Source: Epiperipatus broadwayi
Taxonomy: Eukaryota; Onychophora; Udeonychophora; Euonychophora; Peripatidae
Direction of reading: 5' to 3'
Assembly: GCA_028023455.1 (NCBI GenBank)
Contig: JAQFVV010000013.1
Span: 2,792,001 to 2,856,000 of the forward strand
Length of the DNA: 64,000 bases
Shown: positions 38,972 to 52,037 of the stretch, piece after piece
How positions within the stretch are numbered: the stretch's first letter is position 1
Layout: every line of letters starts with the position of its first letter
Notes under the pieces: generated by a model
Told to the model about the DNA's origin: nothing
The model's input: the letters and a program-made list of their open reading frames with translations, nothing else
Databases searched by the model: none
Program-made: the position numbers and the translations under genes

Positions 38972-41553
38972 GCAGATACCAAATGCAAATAATTCAGGTT
39001 TATGCCGCAACAAGTTCTCATAGTGATGAAGTAGTAGAAGATTTTTATATGGATGTACAAAAGGCTATTGATCAGAGTAAACAACATTTTAAAATTGTTA
39101 TGGGAGACTTTAATGCTAGAATTGGTAGACAAATGAAAGATGAAATTGCTGTAGGTAATTATGGTTATGGTAATAGAAATGAGAGAGGACATAGACTTGT
39201 GGAGTTTGCAGAAAAAGAAAAACTTTATATTGTGAATTCATTTTTTGAGAAAAATGTTAAAAGGAAATGGACATGGAAGCATCCAAATGAAGGTACAGCA
39301 GAATTGGATTATATTTTGACTAACAGGAAATACATATTTCAAGATTGTAATGTTCTTAATAAATTTAACACAGGAAGTGATCATCGATTAGTAAGGTGTA
39401 AGTTACGTGTTAATGTAAAACTAGCGAGAGAAAAATTATTGAGAAAAAACAATATTTACAGTTGATATTCCTAATCTTCAGAAACATTCTAATGAATTTA
39501 AATTAGAACTTACAAATAGGTTTCAAGTGTTAGGAGATTTTGAACATGATTCAGATTTGAATGAAATTAATATGAAAATAACTGATACACTTTTAAAAAC
39601 TGCAACAAAGATAGCTGGTTGAAAAAAAGCAGCAAGCAACAAAGATAGCTGGTAGAAAAAAGCAGCAATTGACTAATAAAATTTCTACTGAGACTAGAGA
39701 ATTTATGAAGAAAAGAAGGAATATGAAGATATACAAAAATGATGTATTAAAAAGAATTGAATATCTCGAATTTTGTAAAATGGTATGGAAAAGAGTTGAA
39801 AATGACATAAGAAAGTATAACTGTGAAATAGCAAGGAAAGCTGTAGAAGAAAATAAAAGTCTCAAGAATGTTAAACAACATTTTAGTATTGGTAGGAAAT
39901 TTATATCTGCAATAAGAAAAAAAGATGGAATTATTACTAAAAAGAGAGATGACATCATGAAATTGGTAGAAGATTTTTATCAAGAATTATATAGTAACAA
40001 AGAACAAGTACCTCCTAAATCTATTACATCTTCCGAATTGCCCAGAATTTTAAATGAAGAAGTGAGACATGCAATTAAATGTATGAAGAAAGGAAAGGCT
40101 CCAGGAAATGATGGAATTATAATTGATATATTAAAAGAAGGAGGTGAAGAAATAGAAACAATTTTAGCAAAGTTATATACCAAATGTCTAAATGATAAAG
40201 AGATACCGGAAGATTGGAAGAATGCAGTAATAATATTAATATTTAAAAAAGGTGATAAGGAAGATATTAGAAATTACAGACCTATCAGCTTTTATCAGTT
40301 TTATATAAAAATTTTACCAAGATAATTACAACTTGTCTACAGAGAACTTTGGATTTCCACCAACCAAAAGAACAAGCTGGATTTAAAAGTGGTTTTAGTA
40401 CAGTAGATCATATCCAGGTATTGAGAGAAGTCATAGAAAGGACAAATGAATATGAGTTGTCATTATGTTTTGGATTTGTAGATTATGAAAAGGCATTCGA
40501 TTATACACATTTCTTCAGTGATTAAAGCATTGGATCATCAAGATATAGATCCAGGATATTTTCATATTTTAAAGAATATTTATAAAAATGCAACAGCAAC
40601 AATTAGATTACATAATGATACTGGAAAAATCAACATTGAGAAAGGTGTAAGGCAAGGTGACTCCATATCTCCAAAACTTTTTACAGCAGTGCTGCAAGAA
40701 GTATTTTGTGGATTAAAATGGGAAACTAAAGGAATGAAAGTAAATGGAGAGTATTTAAGTCATTTAGATTTTGCAGATGATGTAGTTGTTTTTGCAAATA
40801 ATGCTTCAGAGCTGCAGGAAATGTTGCAGGAGTTAGCCGATCAAAGTAGAAAAGTAGGACTAAAGATAAATGTTAAAAAGACTAGAAGTAATGTTTAATT
40901 GATTTGCTCAAAATATGAAAATAAAGATTGATTATGAAGAATTAGAAGAAGTTAACAGTTACAAATACCTAGGTCAGATTATTAATACAGATGGAAACAT
41001 AATGGAGGAAATTAATCATAGAATTAAACTTGGTTGGAAGGTTTTTGGTAGAAATAACTTGATACTAAAAGGAAATATGCCTATGTGTTTGAAAAGAATA
41101 GTTTTTAACAAATGTGTTTTACCAGTTCTTACTTATGGATCTGAGACTTGGACACTTAATAGAAGAGCAATACAGAGACTTCAGACTACTCAAAGGAGTA
41201 TGGAGAGATGTATGTTGGGAATAACAAGAAGAGATCGAAAACACAATGTATGGGTAAGACAACAAACAGGTGTTACTGACCTTATTGAAAAAATTAAAAG
41301 ATTGAAATGGAGTTGGGCTGGACATATTGCTAGAAGAAATGATAATAGATGGACAATTGAAATTTTAAACTGGATTCCAAGAGATTGTAAAAGACCCAGA
41401 AAGAGACCACATGTGAGATGGATGGATGAAACAAGAAAATGTGCAGGGGTGTTGTGGAAAAGAGAAGCTAAAGATCGGAGAAGATGGATTAAACTTGGAG
41501 AGACCTTCATCCTGCAGTGGATTGATAATGGTTGATGATGATCATTACAAAAG

Positions 41554-43624
41554 TGATTTTATTACTATAAGATTTATATGATGCATAAAATTGATTTTAT
41601 TACTATAAGATTTATATGGTTCATGAAACTGCACTATATCATTACACCAGACTCCATAATATTAATTCTATCATGAAATTTGTACTTAATACAGAGGAGA
41701 AGTATATATTTCAATTCATGTAGGTAACTATTCATGTGTTTGAATTACTTTTAAAAGAAAGTACAGTTCTCAAATTCAATTTGTAAACAAAAACACCAAA
41801 TATCTAAATTGAATTATCTATTTGTTCTTTTTGTAATTGCAAAGATATGTGACAGAATGAAGATCTCGCACACCCTATTTCCCTTGAAAACAATGTGTTT
41901 AATATAAGTCATATGGAAATATTTTTAAAAAGTTATCTCTTCAACCATAGAGAACAAAGTCATATGAAAAATAATATTTGGAATGCAGAAAATAATTTAA
42001 GGTGAAAATCCAGCAAATAAATTTTTTTATGACTATATTTACTGAAAAATCTTTAGAAACATATTTTTCATTATCATCTAAAATTACAATGTTAATGGAG
42101 AATATATAAAATAGGTTAGCCTTTTGTGCTGAGTATTAATTAGACTAGCAAATTTTCTGTTCATTTCTTGTAATTAAAATTAACAAAACTGTGGAAAACA
42201 TGCAGGGTCCAGAGGATCCAAACTTTTTCTTTCCAGTAGTAGTTATTAAGGATTAGTAAAAAGAACAATGAAAATTAAATGTTAGAACAACAGTGAAAAT
42301 TAAAATTTTGATTTCCCTCCCTCACCCCCCAATAAATAATTTTCAACAGTTTTGAATTCAGGTTTCTCAAATATTTAATAAAGCATATTCTAAAGAGTTA
42401 AAAAAAGTATCAACTCTCTGGTCTCTGTAATCTTTATAAGTATAAAAATAAAATTCCTAATAGAGACTGTCTAGTTTAAATAAATAATTTAACTATATCT
42501 ATTACTTTTTTGGTGTACAAAATATTTAAGATTTAAAACCGCATTTATTTTAACTTTCGCCTTTATGAATCTTGCTTCCTTGCCATTAAAAACAACAATA
42601 AAAAAAAATCTTTATAATAAATGCATGTTTTTTTTTTTTTAAATAACATATGTAATTTTATTAGCAGAGATATTAAGAAATATTTGTAGTAATTATTTAA
42701 TATTCAGAAAGTGGGTTTCTTATTGTAATTTCAATTTTCCACCACCTGTTACACCATCAACAAAGGTAAATTTCTCTTTAAATGACTTATTAAATATTTT
42801 CACTTTCAAATTTTATAGAAATAAGATCATAGTAATTTTATAAGATGCTAATGTAGGTAATTAAGTCAAAAAAAAAAAAAATCTACTTCTAAATAAAATA
42901 TAAAAATTTAAAAAAGACAGTTCAAAAAAAGAAATCAAAGTATTGGAGTTGCCATGGATACATTTAATTTATATTTCACTTACAATAAATTTTTAGATTT
43001 TTTTTTTTTTCAATGAGCATATTAATAATTTGACAGATTCAGCTCAAATCAACTAAATATAGATCAAATTATATATTTTAAAACTTTTAAAACTTTAGTT
43101 TAAATGTTAAAATTATTAAAATAAATAAAATAATTCACTTTGTGCCATATAAAAATTAATATTTATATATAATTGGGAAAAAAAATATTTTAATTGAACG
43201 TTTCAGAATGATTTTAAACCTACAAAAAGTAATTCACTATAATAATTTAAAACCCTAGCGATATATTATGTACTAACAATAAAGTGCATTAAGGAAGTAA
43301 TTAATTGTTCCACATTGATTCTTACTTCTAAACAGAATGCATTTTCAGTATAGTACATCAAAAATAACTTTTATTTGCCTGTTAGAGTTAATTAAAATAA
43401 GCAAGTAAACAGCATTACACTGAGAATGTATTTAATTTGGAAAGGTTAAATAATAAACAGTAAGAATTAACCAAGAAATTCTAATCACCTCTGCAACAAT
43501 TAAAAGCCACAATTATGGTGCATCATACTAAAAGTGCATTTTATTTAAAAGGCTAAAATAATAAAACCAGATAAAAATTAATTATTTTCTTAGCTAATAT
43601 ACATTATCACTAGTATATTATTTA
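41554..43624. other. A+T-rich spacer with a 27-bp duplication
   Basis: No gene. The block at 41554-41580 (begins TGATTTTATTACTATAAG) is repeated at 41592-41618, just outside the RTE target duplication. The rest is A+T-rich with homopolymer runs. Confidence 0.6.
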
Positions 43625-43628
43625 TTAC

Positions 43629-45964
43629 CGTAATGGGCCGGGCATTTCCACTCAAGAAAGGAAAAGCTCATCTCACTGTGGTAGGACCTTCGGTCTTCTG
43701 GTGAGATGCTGTCACTGGTGCAATGAAATACATAACCTATGATCATATATACATACAATGGGCTAGTTCTGTATTTACTCATTAAATAGAGATACAATTT
43801 GGGTAAATTTCACTCTGTTCAGGGATGAATTTAGATAGGGTATCAATTGCTGCCCCTCTAAATAGATTACAATTGGTTTAAATTTTCACCCAAGCATATT
43901 TCAGTGTTAATATATGAGTGAAATGTGTGTATGTACATTTCCTACATTATCGGTGGATTAGTGAATGCAAGATGACGTTAATAAACTAGGAACCAGCTTA
44001 ATGTGAATAAATTTTACAACATTTATTAAATAACAAAATAAAGTAATAAACTCTTCAACAAGATAAAACAGTATAATTATTTGTGTCAAGGATGGATTTC
44101 TACTATATCAATAATTGAATATATTTGCAATTCCATACTCTGACCCGATGATAGAAATACCATGACATGGCACAAAAATTATTTACAAAGCCAAAAAAAA
44201 AAAATCATTATTATTAAAATGATCATGAAGCTAACTATATAATTTAATATTAATGGTATTTGATCTTCTAGGGGACTTCCCTAACTGTGTATAATTCTCT
44301 ACTGTTGACAGAAGAGCATTTCTTCATGAAAATTAATCATTTACACCAAAAATTAAACATATAATGATTATTAGTTAATAGCAAACAAATAATGCAAACT
44401 CTGTCCTGTAATAGGTGTATGGAATTAATATAGAATAATCTTAAAGATCTTATCCCATATTATGATGATCAATGTCATGTCACTATGGAGGGAAAGCTGA
44501 TCTAAACTTTATTTAAAACATAAACAAAACAAAAAAAATTATCTAACTTAATGACCCCCCCCCCCTTTTTGTTGCATCCACTTATAATGGACTCTTCGAA
44601 GTTATAAACATTTATGCTTCCAAGTGTGGGAATAAAATTAAAAAAAAAAAGAATTTTACAAACACATGCATATATGGTAAGAATACACAACCAAATCAAA
44701 GCTTTCATTAAATCATCTTAGTTAATGTTCATAAGTTCAACAACAATGTCTTTAGGGATACAGTCTATCTCCTTTTTGATCCCTCTCCATGGGTAAAATA
44801 TCCATCACTCATTGGAATCTTTATGTAATGCGATCACAATAAAATTGCATCAATTCTCTCCAGTCACTCATTCTCTTGATCCATGTAGACATTTGGCATA
44901 GTACAAGTGATGTTTAGGCATTTCATGAGTGAGTAAATGATTTCATTGTGCTTTGAAAATTAAAATGATGGCACCCAGCCTATAGCAATATTAATTTAAC
45001 CAGAATACATTGTACAGTGATTTATAATAAAATAAATTTTTCTCTATTTGCGGTTTTGGCATTTAATAGCTTTATACACAATAGAAATTACTTCATCATT
45101 CTGTTTAATTGCTGATGATAATTTATTTCTCTTCTGTTCATGTTCAGATAATATTATTTCTCTATCAATTTGAAAACAATCCACTTATTTTATTAAGCTA
45201 TATGAATTTATTAAACTTCTCTTAATTCAAACATTGATTTTAATTTACTATGGTTTTATGCTAAGGCAGCTATATGAATTTATTAAACTTCTCTTAATTC
45301 AAACATTGATTTTAATTTACTATGGTTTTATGCTAAGGCATCCATTTTCCTTTACATTTGAAAAATTCAGTCTATGCTGTTGATTTTTATGGGTAATGCA
45401 TTTATTAAAAAAAGAAAAGAGAGTGGAAATGAACTGGATTTGCTTATATACTGAGCTTGGTTTCCAGTGTTTGGTATTCTAACTTTTCCATTCCCTTTGA
45501 TATTCTTGCAGTTGTCTATTGTTGCATAACTTACCTTAGTAGTAGTTAATTTAAAGAATTACATGATGGAATTTCTAATTTTACTTTCAGCACTTGGTTG
45601 CTTAGTGATTAGCTTGACATTGGGTCATCATTATGCTTACTTAATATGTTTTAATTTGTGATATACAATATGTTGACTATTAGTATACTATTAGTATATA
45701 TTTAAATGATTTCTTTAAAGTATTTAACCCTACCCTTTTATTAAATGGGCTTCTACTGTTTTCATTAAGTAAAAAAAATTACTTTATTTGACATTTATTT
45801 ACCTTGATATTTAACTAAGTAAATATTCATTGTACATGTTTGGATATGCTTAAAAGAAAAAAGCATATACTTAACCACTTATTAATTAAGCTTATATTTT
45901 AACTGGCTAGGTTTGGTGGTGTGTACTATAGGCTGGTTTTGTGGGGTTGTCAGCTACCCTTGCA
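43629..45964 (-). repeat. 3' LTR of the 43.6-55.3 kb Gypsy element
   Basis: 2336 bp, collinear with the right LTR throughout. Plus-strand landmarks are GTAATGGG...GGGCATTTCCACTC at the left edge, TGAAATACATAACCTATGATC, GAACTC-type blocks, and GTCAGCTACCCTTGCA at the right edge. It contains a perfect 72-bp tandem duplication (45196-45339) absent from the other LTR. Short chance frames are shadows. Confidence 0.85.
45196..45339. repeat. perfect tandem duplication, 2 x 72 bp
   Basis: Two adjacent copies start AGCTATATGAATTTATTAAA and show no difference that I can see. The corresponding place in the sister LTR (near 54540-54650) has only one copy, so the duplication arose after insertion. Confidence 0.9.
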
Positions 45965-45978
45965 ACTCCCCTTTCATT
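45965..45978 (-). promoter_or_regulatory. polypurine tract
   Basis: The minus strand reads AATGAAAGGGGAGT immediately upstream of the 3' LTR start TGCAAGGG. This is the standard second-strand primer position of LTR elements. Confidence 0.75.
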
Positions 45979-46722
45979 ACAGGGTTAAAATTTTAAGATA
46001 CAATCAAAATTTTTAACACAAATAGTGTAGGTAGGCCTCTAGCATTGAATTGTTTGCTCTTTTTTCTAAAAGAAGGGTTACAAAGCTTACCCTCCTAATT
46101 TCTGATACTCTCTCAATGATGTCTACATTACTTCCTAATTTCTTAATTGGTTAAGCATTATCATATTAAGGTGACATTTAGACAATCTTTTCCTTGTTGA
46201 TAGTCATATGGTTTGAACTTAACTCATAATGTATCTCTATTGCAAATGATGCATAATCTTATTTGTTAGTCTTCACCCTGATCCTTTTTTGAGATATACT
46301 GGATTTTTTTAAAGGACAAAATGAAATATTGGAGCATCCATCTCTCAGTATGGATCAACTCCTGCATCTCAGTTAGTTCCAAAGTAACCTAGTAATTGTT
46401 TTTAAGCACTTACTTGGGTATACCCTCATCAAAATTATTGTTACTAATCACAAATATTTTTTTTCTTTTGATGTTACCTCCCTTTTCTTCCTTGTCTTAA
46501 TTATTGTTTATCTTTTAGCTGGCAGACAAGCTATGTATAGCAATTATGCATCATTCAGCTTGTCCAATGTATACCTTCAAAATGCATGCATTGTATGTGG
46601 CCAAATCCAGAATGTGTTTGGACTTGATTGTTTCACAATGATGAATGATCCTGCATATGGGTGGTAAAACTTAAGACACTTGTTTTCTTGATGTTTACTG
46701 ATATGAGAAGTCATCTGCTATT

Positions 46723-47471
46723 TTAAATTTTATATTGGGTTCTCTTCTTATTTTTATTTCTTTGACCAGCCCTATGCACAAGCCAATCATACACTTTTTG
46801 TCTATTGTTTTCTATGTCTCTTTCAATGGGTGTAATCATGGGTGATATCTGCAAGTTCTCATCATTCATCCTAATTGCCATGTCAGAGAAATCAATAGTG
46901 CAATTGCCCTTGTATAGAGTCTGCAACTAAGATGACCTTGTGTATTAAGCTATTCAGTATGGAAAACACAAGGTAGAGTCTCATTTGGTCTATTTTTATT
47001 TCAATCCGTATCTGTTTCTATGTTAGCTTAGCCTTCCTATTGTTAGCCATGGTAACTTGAATCGATTTCAGTAGCAGGATTTTGATGTTGGGGTTTTTAG
47101 TCAGAATTTAAATGATAGAACTTATCTGATACACTGATATCTGACTACCAGAGTCTAACAAACCTTTAACCAGCAAACCCTCAAACAAAATCTCTATCAT
47201 GGGGTAATTTCATAAATTGAAATTAGGTGCTTTGTTTTCCCATGAATGCTTTAAATTAGTGATTTCTCAAATCATTGTTTGGTCTACACACATCATTCTC
47301 CTTTTTGTTTCTTGGGGTGAAAAATATAGCATCAAGTACCATTCTAGTTTCATTTCTGTTGGACCTTGGGTGGGTGGATGCTGCACCTTGGTTTCAGAGA
47401 TTTCTCTGGCCTATTGGGAGGACTTGTCATGGTTTTATTCTTGTTGGTTTAGTTTTGTTGGGTGACTATGC
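46723..47471 (-). pseudogene. Gypsy aspartic protease relic (start of pol)
   Basis: Minus-strand translation gives VKGLLDSGSQISVYQ with the D-S-G catalytic triad at 47147-47155. After frameshifts come a segment like VILVADSI and then CTIDFSDMAIRMNDENLQI (46830-46905). This matches the usual layout of insect Gypsy proteases: an active-site DTG/DSG, then an ILG-D-like strand and an IDF motif. Several stops and shifts separate the parts. It lies directly after the gag end once the solo LTR at 47476-49633 is removed. RT sequence expected downstream (below 46700) was not recognised. Confidence 0.75.
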
Positions 47472-47475
47472 ATAT

Positions 47476-49633
47476 TGTAATGATATATAAATGTCGTTAC
47501 ATTAATTTAAAATACAAAACTTAAAAGTTCGCAAATAAAAGTAAAAAACTAAATGCTAAAATTAAAATGTTTGTTAAACGTATATACATTCGCACAGATG
47601 CCAAACTTTAAAAATATTTTTAAAAAAAAACAACAAATAAATAAGTATTTGAATGTACTTTTTTTATAAAAAAAGTACAAGATTTAAAAATAAAAACAGG
47701 TATTAATTAATTCTTGTAATCTGTAAATGGAAATGATTGTTTATAAATTGTTTGAAAAGCAAGCTAGCCTTGGGCTCTTGTATAATTAAAATGATCTGAT
47801 GAAAGATAGATAAGAAAATAAAGAGAAATTAGCTTGACCAATGGAAGCACCAAGCTTTGGCTCAGACCCTAACGAAAGTGATGGATTAGTGAAGTTTTGT
47901 TGAGTGAATCCGTGTGGATAATATAAAAAGAGAAATAGTTTTTTTGGACAGTTCCAGCTTTTTGTGTTTGAGAGATGTGATAGGACACACATACCACACT
48001 ATTTTAAAAAAAATGAAAAGACTGTGATACCTTGAACCAGCTATTTCCATCTCCAGAACATTATCTTCCAATGGAGGCGTCGCGGGAATTAAAAGCAGAA
48101 ACCTGGACTCTTCTACCGTGAGCTAAGAACTTTACAAATTAACAACAACAAAAAAAAGTAATTAAGAACTTTCGTCATTGTTTTTTTTTAAAGATTCAGC
48201 TAATTTAAATTTTAAAATGAACTCTTATTTGATTTTCAAATTAATAATTGATTGTTTAAATTTATATAGTTAAGTTTTGCTAAAATCATCGTCATTGGTT
48301 TTTTTAAAGATTTAGCTAATTTAAATTTTAAAATGAACTCTTATTTGATTTTCAAATTAATAATTGATTGTTTAAATTTATATAGTTAAGTTTTGCTAAA
48401 ATCATTTCCATTTTATTATTTTTATTTGTAGTAATATTTATTGTAGAAATTATTAAATGCATTACATTTAAGTTGGGTATAGACGTTGCATAGATTCGTT
48501 AGCGGTTGATTATATTGTGGTTTTCACAGTCGATTAGAATATATAAGTCAACGATGTCACTGCGGTGTCTTATGATGAACACCAAAGGGTCTCCTGTATT
48601 CCCTCAGCAATTGACGTTATAGATTGATTTTGTATTTTGATCGGTTGTGTTTAATTTGGAATGTTTTTGACCATGGAATCTATGCAGCTGATCTAGACTC
48701 GACATTATAAAACAAATTGTATAAAAATAATCTGTGCGAACATATTTAAATGTTAAATTTAAGTCGGGCATGAATGGCTATATAGTTTTGTAAAGTTATA
48801 TTAAGGGAGGGTAATCTTAGGTTATTCATTTCGTGGTTGAATTGGTTCAATGGATTGGATATATTTGTGTAATTGTAGATGTAGTATGAGATCCGCTACG
48901 GGCAGGATTATATATATACACCACACACCTTCTGTTTGCCTATGGATGGGTTTGTAAGATGGCAAAGGACCGCAGTCCATTCCTATGGAGTTTTAGTTTA
49001 TTGTTCTACTCGCCAACAGATGTAGCATTCCTGGTTGGTAGAGAGACAATTTTTTTTCTAATTCTACTTGCTGTTCAGTTGTACATTCCTGACAGTATAG
49101 TATTTTGTGTTGTCGTATTTTCATGCTACATTGAATACATAAATGTATCAGATGGATTGGCACCGGTTTGATTGCGAAATTTGTTGCCTAAGGTTAAATC
49201 AGGGAAGAACATTTTCTTTTCAAATGCAGATCTATGTAGTCTATTCATACTCGACTCACTAAATAAATATTAAACTCATGGTTGTAATTTACTTAAATGT
49301 AAAACTAAAGATTAATAGAAAAATCTAAAATGTTAAACTTATTCCTCAAATTAGAATGATTTTATATGTGCGTAAATAAATATTTTTAGGTGTTAATTTC
49401 TGGCAGTGGCTTTTGTTTATTTATATTTAAGATATAGATTTTTATCTCTGCGTCTCCACTGAGCTAGTGACTTGGGCTAATGATCTGAATATTTAAATAA
49501 AGTGGAATCTTAACAGCGCGTATCTGCCTACTCTATAAATTTTTCTAGGTTTAAATGCCTAGATGGTGCCCTGTAGAGCAGATATCGTAGTTTGCGGTTA
49601 GATTCGATCTTCACTTTCATTTTGATCATTATA
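47476..49633 (+). mobile_element. probable solo LTR (family X, copy 1), 2.16 kb
   Basis: Begins TGTAATGATATATAAATG and ends GATCATTATA. It is flanked by ATAT on both sides (47472-47475 and 49634-49637), and removing it rejoins Gypsy gag sequence to the region before the protease. It is homologous at both ends, and along its 3' part, to 55299-58453. A TATATATATA stretch (48908) lies upstream of AATAAA (49495-49500), compatible with plus orientation, but the ends are near-palindromic so the strand is uncertain. A 70-codon plus frame at 48959 has no domain. A small DNA transposon with TGTAATGAT-type inverted ends is the alternative. Confidence 0.65.
48174..48405. repeat. tandem duplication, 2 x about 116 bp
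   Basis: The block CAGCTAATTTAAATTTTAAA... through GCTAAAATCAT appears twice in a row with almost no differences (GATTCAGC versus GATTTAGC), inside family X copy 1. Confidence 0.9.
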
Positions 49634-49637
49634 ATAT

Positions 49638-51420
49638 AGAGAATTCCATTGTAGTGATTTCCTTTTCCATTGGCTTGGGTCATTATTGTTCCTTTTCTTA
49701 TAAAATATGGCATTAACAGTTGCTTCATTCCTTTTTCAGAGGCTCTAGTGGACAGATTCTTATTGATCAAATTGATGCTGTTTAATAATTCAGCTACTTG
49801 TTCAATACTTTTAGCATTTGTACACAAAAGGGACTGTTCAATTGTAAGGAGTATATTCCTAATAATGATTCTAATTATTTCACTCTGACTCAGGTGGTAT
49901 TTATTCAATGTCTTTGGTTTAGTGACCTGATGGTGAAAGAATTTGGTTAACATTTCCCCTAGGGTCAGTTGGGTATTTTTCCTGTAACAATTGGTAAAGC
50001 AGGGCTTCTTGCTTGTCTCTGTTCCAGAAATTCTTTATCATTAGAGCCTGAAAATTAGTGAAAGTGGATGGGGTTTGGATAATTCCCACCACCTTAATGT
50101 ATCCCCTTGAAAGTGGCTGTATACTATGATTAACTTTTCACCTTCTGATAAATTGCAAATCACAGAGAAGTAAAGGTTGATTTCTAAGGTGTTCTATAGG
50201 GGCTTCATTGGCCGATCACTAGAAGATCTTAAGCCTCAGAAATTGGCTGACTGCACTGATCTGGGTTGAATGGCTATGCATTCATCTCTGTGGGGTTTAC
50301 TTGTGGGATTGATATTTGTATATCTGGTTTCATTTAACATGTACTTGGGATGATCCCTTCCAAGTTAAAATTGAGAGAATATCTCCTATCCCAGGCATTG
50401 ACTGATGTGAGATAGTGAGTTCTAAACAGGGATTACTCATCCTAATAAGAACTTTGATGCCAATCTCTGGGTTGTTCTCTGCATTGTTCCATTTCCCCTT
50501 ATTATTCTGGGTCCTTTGACCCATCTCAGCTTGTCACATCTCAATAGCTTGGGTTTTCTGGCATAGCTGGGATTTGATAAGTACAAATCTTTGACTGATG
50601 GCTTCATCCATATGACCAATTTGATCACATGTCTCATCTACATTTTCTATCAGTTTTTTGAAAGCTGCTCTATTCAAGGTTATTTCTGTTTTTGTCCTCC
50701 AGATGCTTTAAATTATGGCTCAGGGCCTCTAAGATTTTGTTGCACAATCCTCACTTGATTGTTTTGTCAGACTCAGAGTTGGTCGATCTTCATGTGGATA
50801 TTACAGAATTCTCTCTGGACTTTGACTTCCTGATTCTCTTGATCTGCGTATACCTTGTCCCTAAAAGTACCATGGTTTTGGTGTATTTAAGGTCTAACTG
50901 ACTAATGATGCTACACCTAAACTCAAATCATTGTTGATATCATGCATCCTTCTCTCATCTATTTCTCTTCTCATTTCTCCTAGTGTTCCCTTCAATTCAG
51001 TATTATCCCCCTGGATAATATTTAAATTTATGAACAGTTATTCCATGTCCACCGACAGTCTAGTTTCTAGATCTTTTCATTTCAGTTTTCAGATCTGCCT
51101 TCATATTATTCATGTTTTCTTTTATTGCTTCCAATCCATCCCTACTCTCATACTATTCATATCATTTATTTCTTTTTTCATTTCATACTGCTTATATTAT
51201 TTCCTTTTTTCATACTGCTTATGTTACTGTCCAATTTTGCTTTCAACTTTTGATTTATTTCCATAATCATTTGGAGCATTCATACCACAGTAATTTTATC
51301 TTCCATAATCTGTGCTAGTCCAGTTTTGGATACTTGAGCCATCTCACTGTCAAGTGCTTCTTGGGTTTGAAGTGTTGTTCAGTCTGTGATGTGTACCTGT
51401 GGAGATTTACTAATCTCAGT
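49638..51420 (-). pseudogene. Gypsy gag relic
   Basis: Minus-strand frames give an N-terminal helical region with repeated SSMK-type heptads (51130-51260), a charged middle, and then a capsid C-terminal stretch. That stretch contains GEMLTKFFHHQVTKPKTL, LSQSEIIRIIIRN and SIEQVAELLNSINLI (49760-49960), the pattern of insect Gypsy gag proteins just upstream of the nucleocapsid. The stretch NGKGNHYNG follows, like the Asn/Gly-rich gag tail. Many stops are present. The frame runs by chance into the inserted LTR to 49528, and the true continuation is below 47472. Plus-strand frames at 50692-51318 are shadows. Confidence 0.7.
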
Positions 51421-51710
51421 CATGGACTCCCAGGTATCTGAATACAAGAAGACCATTCCCACTGCTAACTAACTATCACTGCTACTTTGTGTTTCTTGAA
51501 AACATTTCACATCCATTCTGTTTTCCACTGAAAGTTAATTCTTCCTCTAAAGATACAAATGGATATATGCCATAGGGCCTTCTGCCACTCCTTGTCATTT
51601 AGCACTTATGTTTAGCTTCTCTTTTTTGCACATGTTGCTTTTAATGCCTACTTTTTAACCTATCCCTTTTATTCACCCCTAAATCATCTATTTCAATTTT
51701 TGTTTATTTA

Positions 51711-51904
51711 TTATTGGTTTCAGTTTATTATTCCACCTTCTCCACTTAATTTACATTCACTTGAGAGTGATTTAAATCCATGAGGTTCACTCTTTTGTAG
51801 ATGAGTGTTATTGGTTTCAGTTTATTATTCCACCTTCTCCACTTAATTTACATTCACTTGAGAGTGATTTAAATCCATGAGGTTCACTCTTTTGTAGATG
51901 AGTG
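51711..51904. repeat. perfect tandem duplication, 2 x 97 bp
   Basis: Two adjacent copies start TTATTGGTTTCAGTTTATTA and end TTGTAGATGAGTG with no visible difference. They lie in the untranslated leader of the Gypsy element, between the primer site and gag. Confidence 0.9.
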
Positions 51905-52037
51905 TGTATCGATTGTTTGTTTACATACGTAAATTCGTTACGGTTTCTTATTATGGAAATTTGTCAAAAAAAAAGTTAAAAAAACCTTTAATTTCCTGTC
52001 CAATGGCTGGACCTCCCTAGAAACTTCCTGTTTTGTG

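Larger units (their letters stand above)
36196..41535 (+). pseudogene. RTE endonuclease/reverse transcriptase, broken
   Basis: The APE endonuclease begins near 36331 with GTYNCRSLSSEG, then LCEVRRKGEE and GVGFIINKKW. After the nested insertion it continues at 38978 with IIQVYAATSSHSDE, GDFNARIG, WTWKHPN, LDYILT and GSDHRLVR, so all the catalytic blocks can be seen. RT blocks follow: GKAPGNDG and NYRPIS (before 40290), DYEKAFD, GVRQGDSISP, the catalytic box FADD (near 40770), then KYLGQIINTDG and the C-terminal YGSETWTL, RSMERCMLGI and GHIARRNDN. Lesions: frameshifts near 39442, 40290, 40500 and 40890, a stop near 40898-40906, and a 34-bp tandem duplication with stops at 39602-39670. The element is therefore dead. 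It is of the family often mis-annotated as craniofacial development protein 2-like in insects. Confidence 0.9.
35874..41540 (+). mobile_element. full-length RTE-type non-LTR retrotransposon, interrupted
   Basis: Flanked by the perfect 13-bp target duplication ATCATTACAAAAG (35861-35873 and 41541-41553), so both ends are defined. Removing the nested antisense element (36629-38971, plus 6 bp of duplicated target) leaves about 3.3 kb, the normal size of an RTE element. A less A+T-rich leader of about 320 bp precedes the coding region, and the 3' UTR is almost absent: the tail GGTTGATGATG follows the stop directly. The leader, single ORF with APE endonuclease then RT, and TGATGA tail are RTE hallmarks. 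Confidence 0.9.

Noticed and set aside
39593-41510. Minus-strand frames rich in Phe and Ser
   Set aside because: They are antisense shadows of the plus-strand RTE coding region.
50692-51318. Plus-strand hydrophobic frames resembling membrane proteins
   Set aside because: They are antisense to the helical gag relic. Charged Lys/Glu helices read backwards give Phe/Leu/Ser-rich text.
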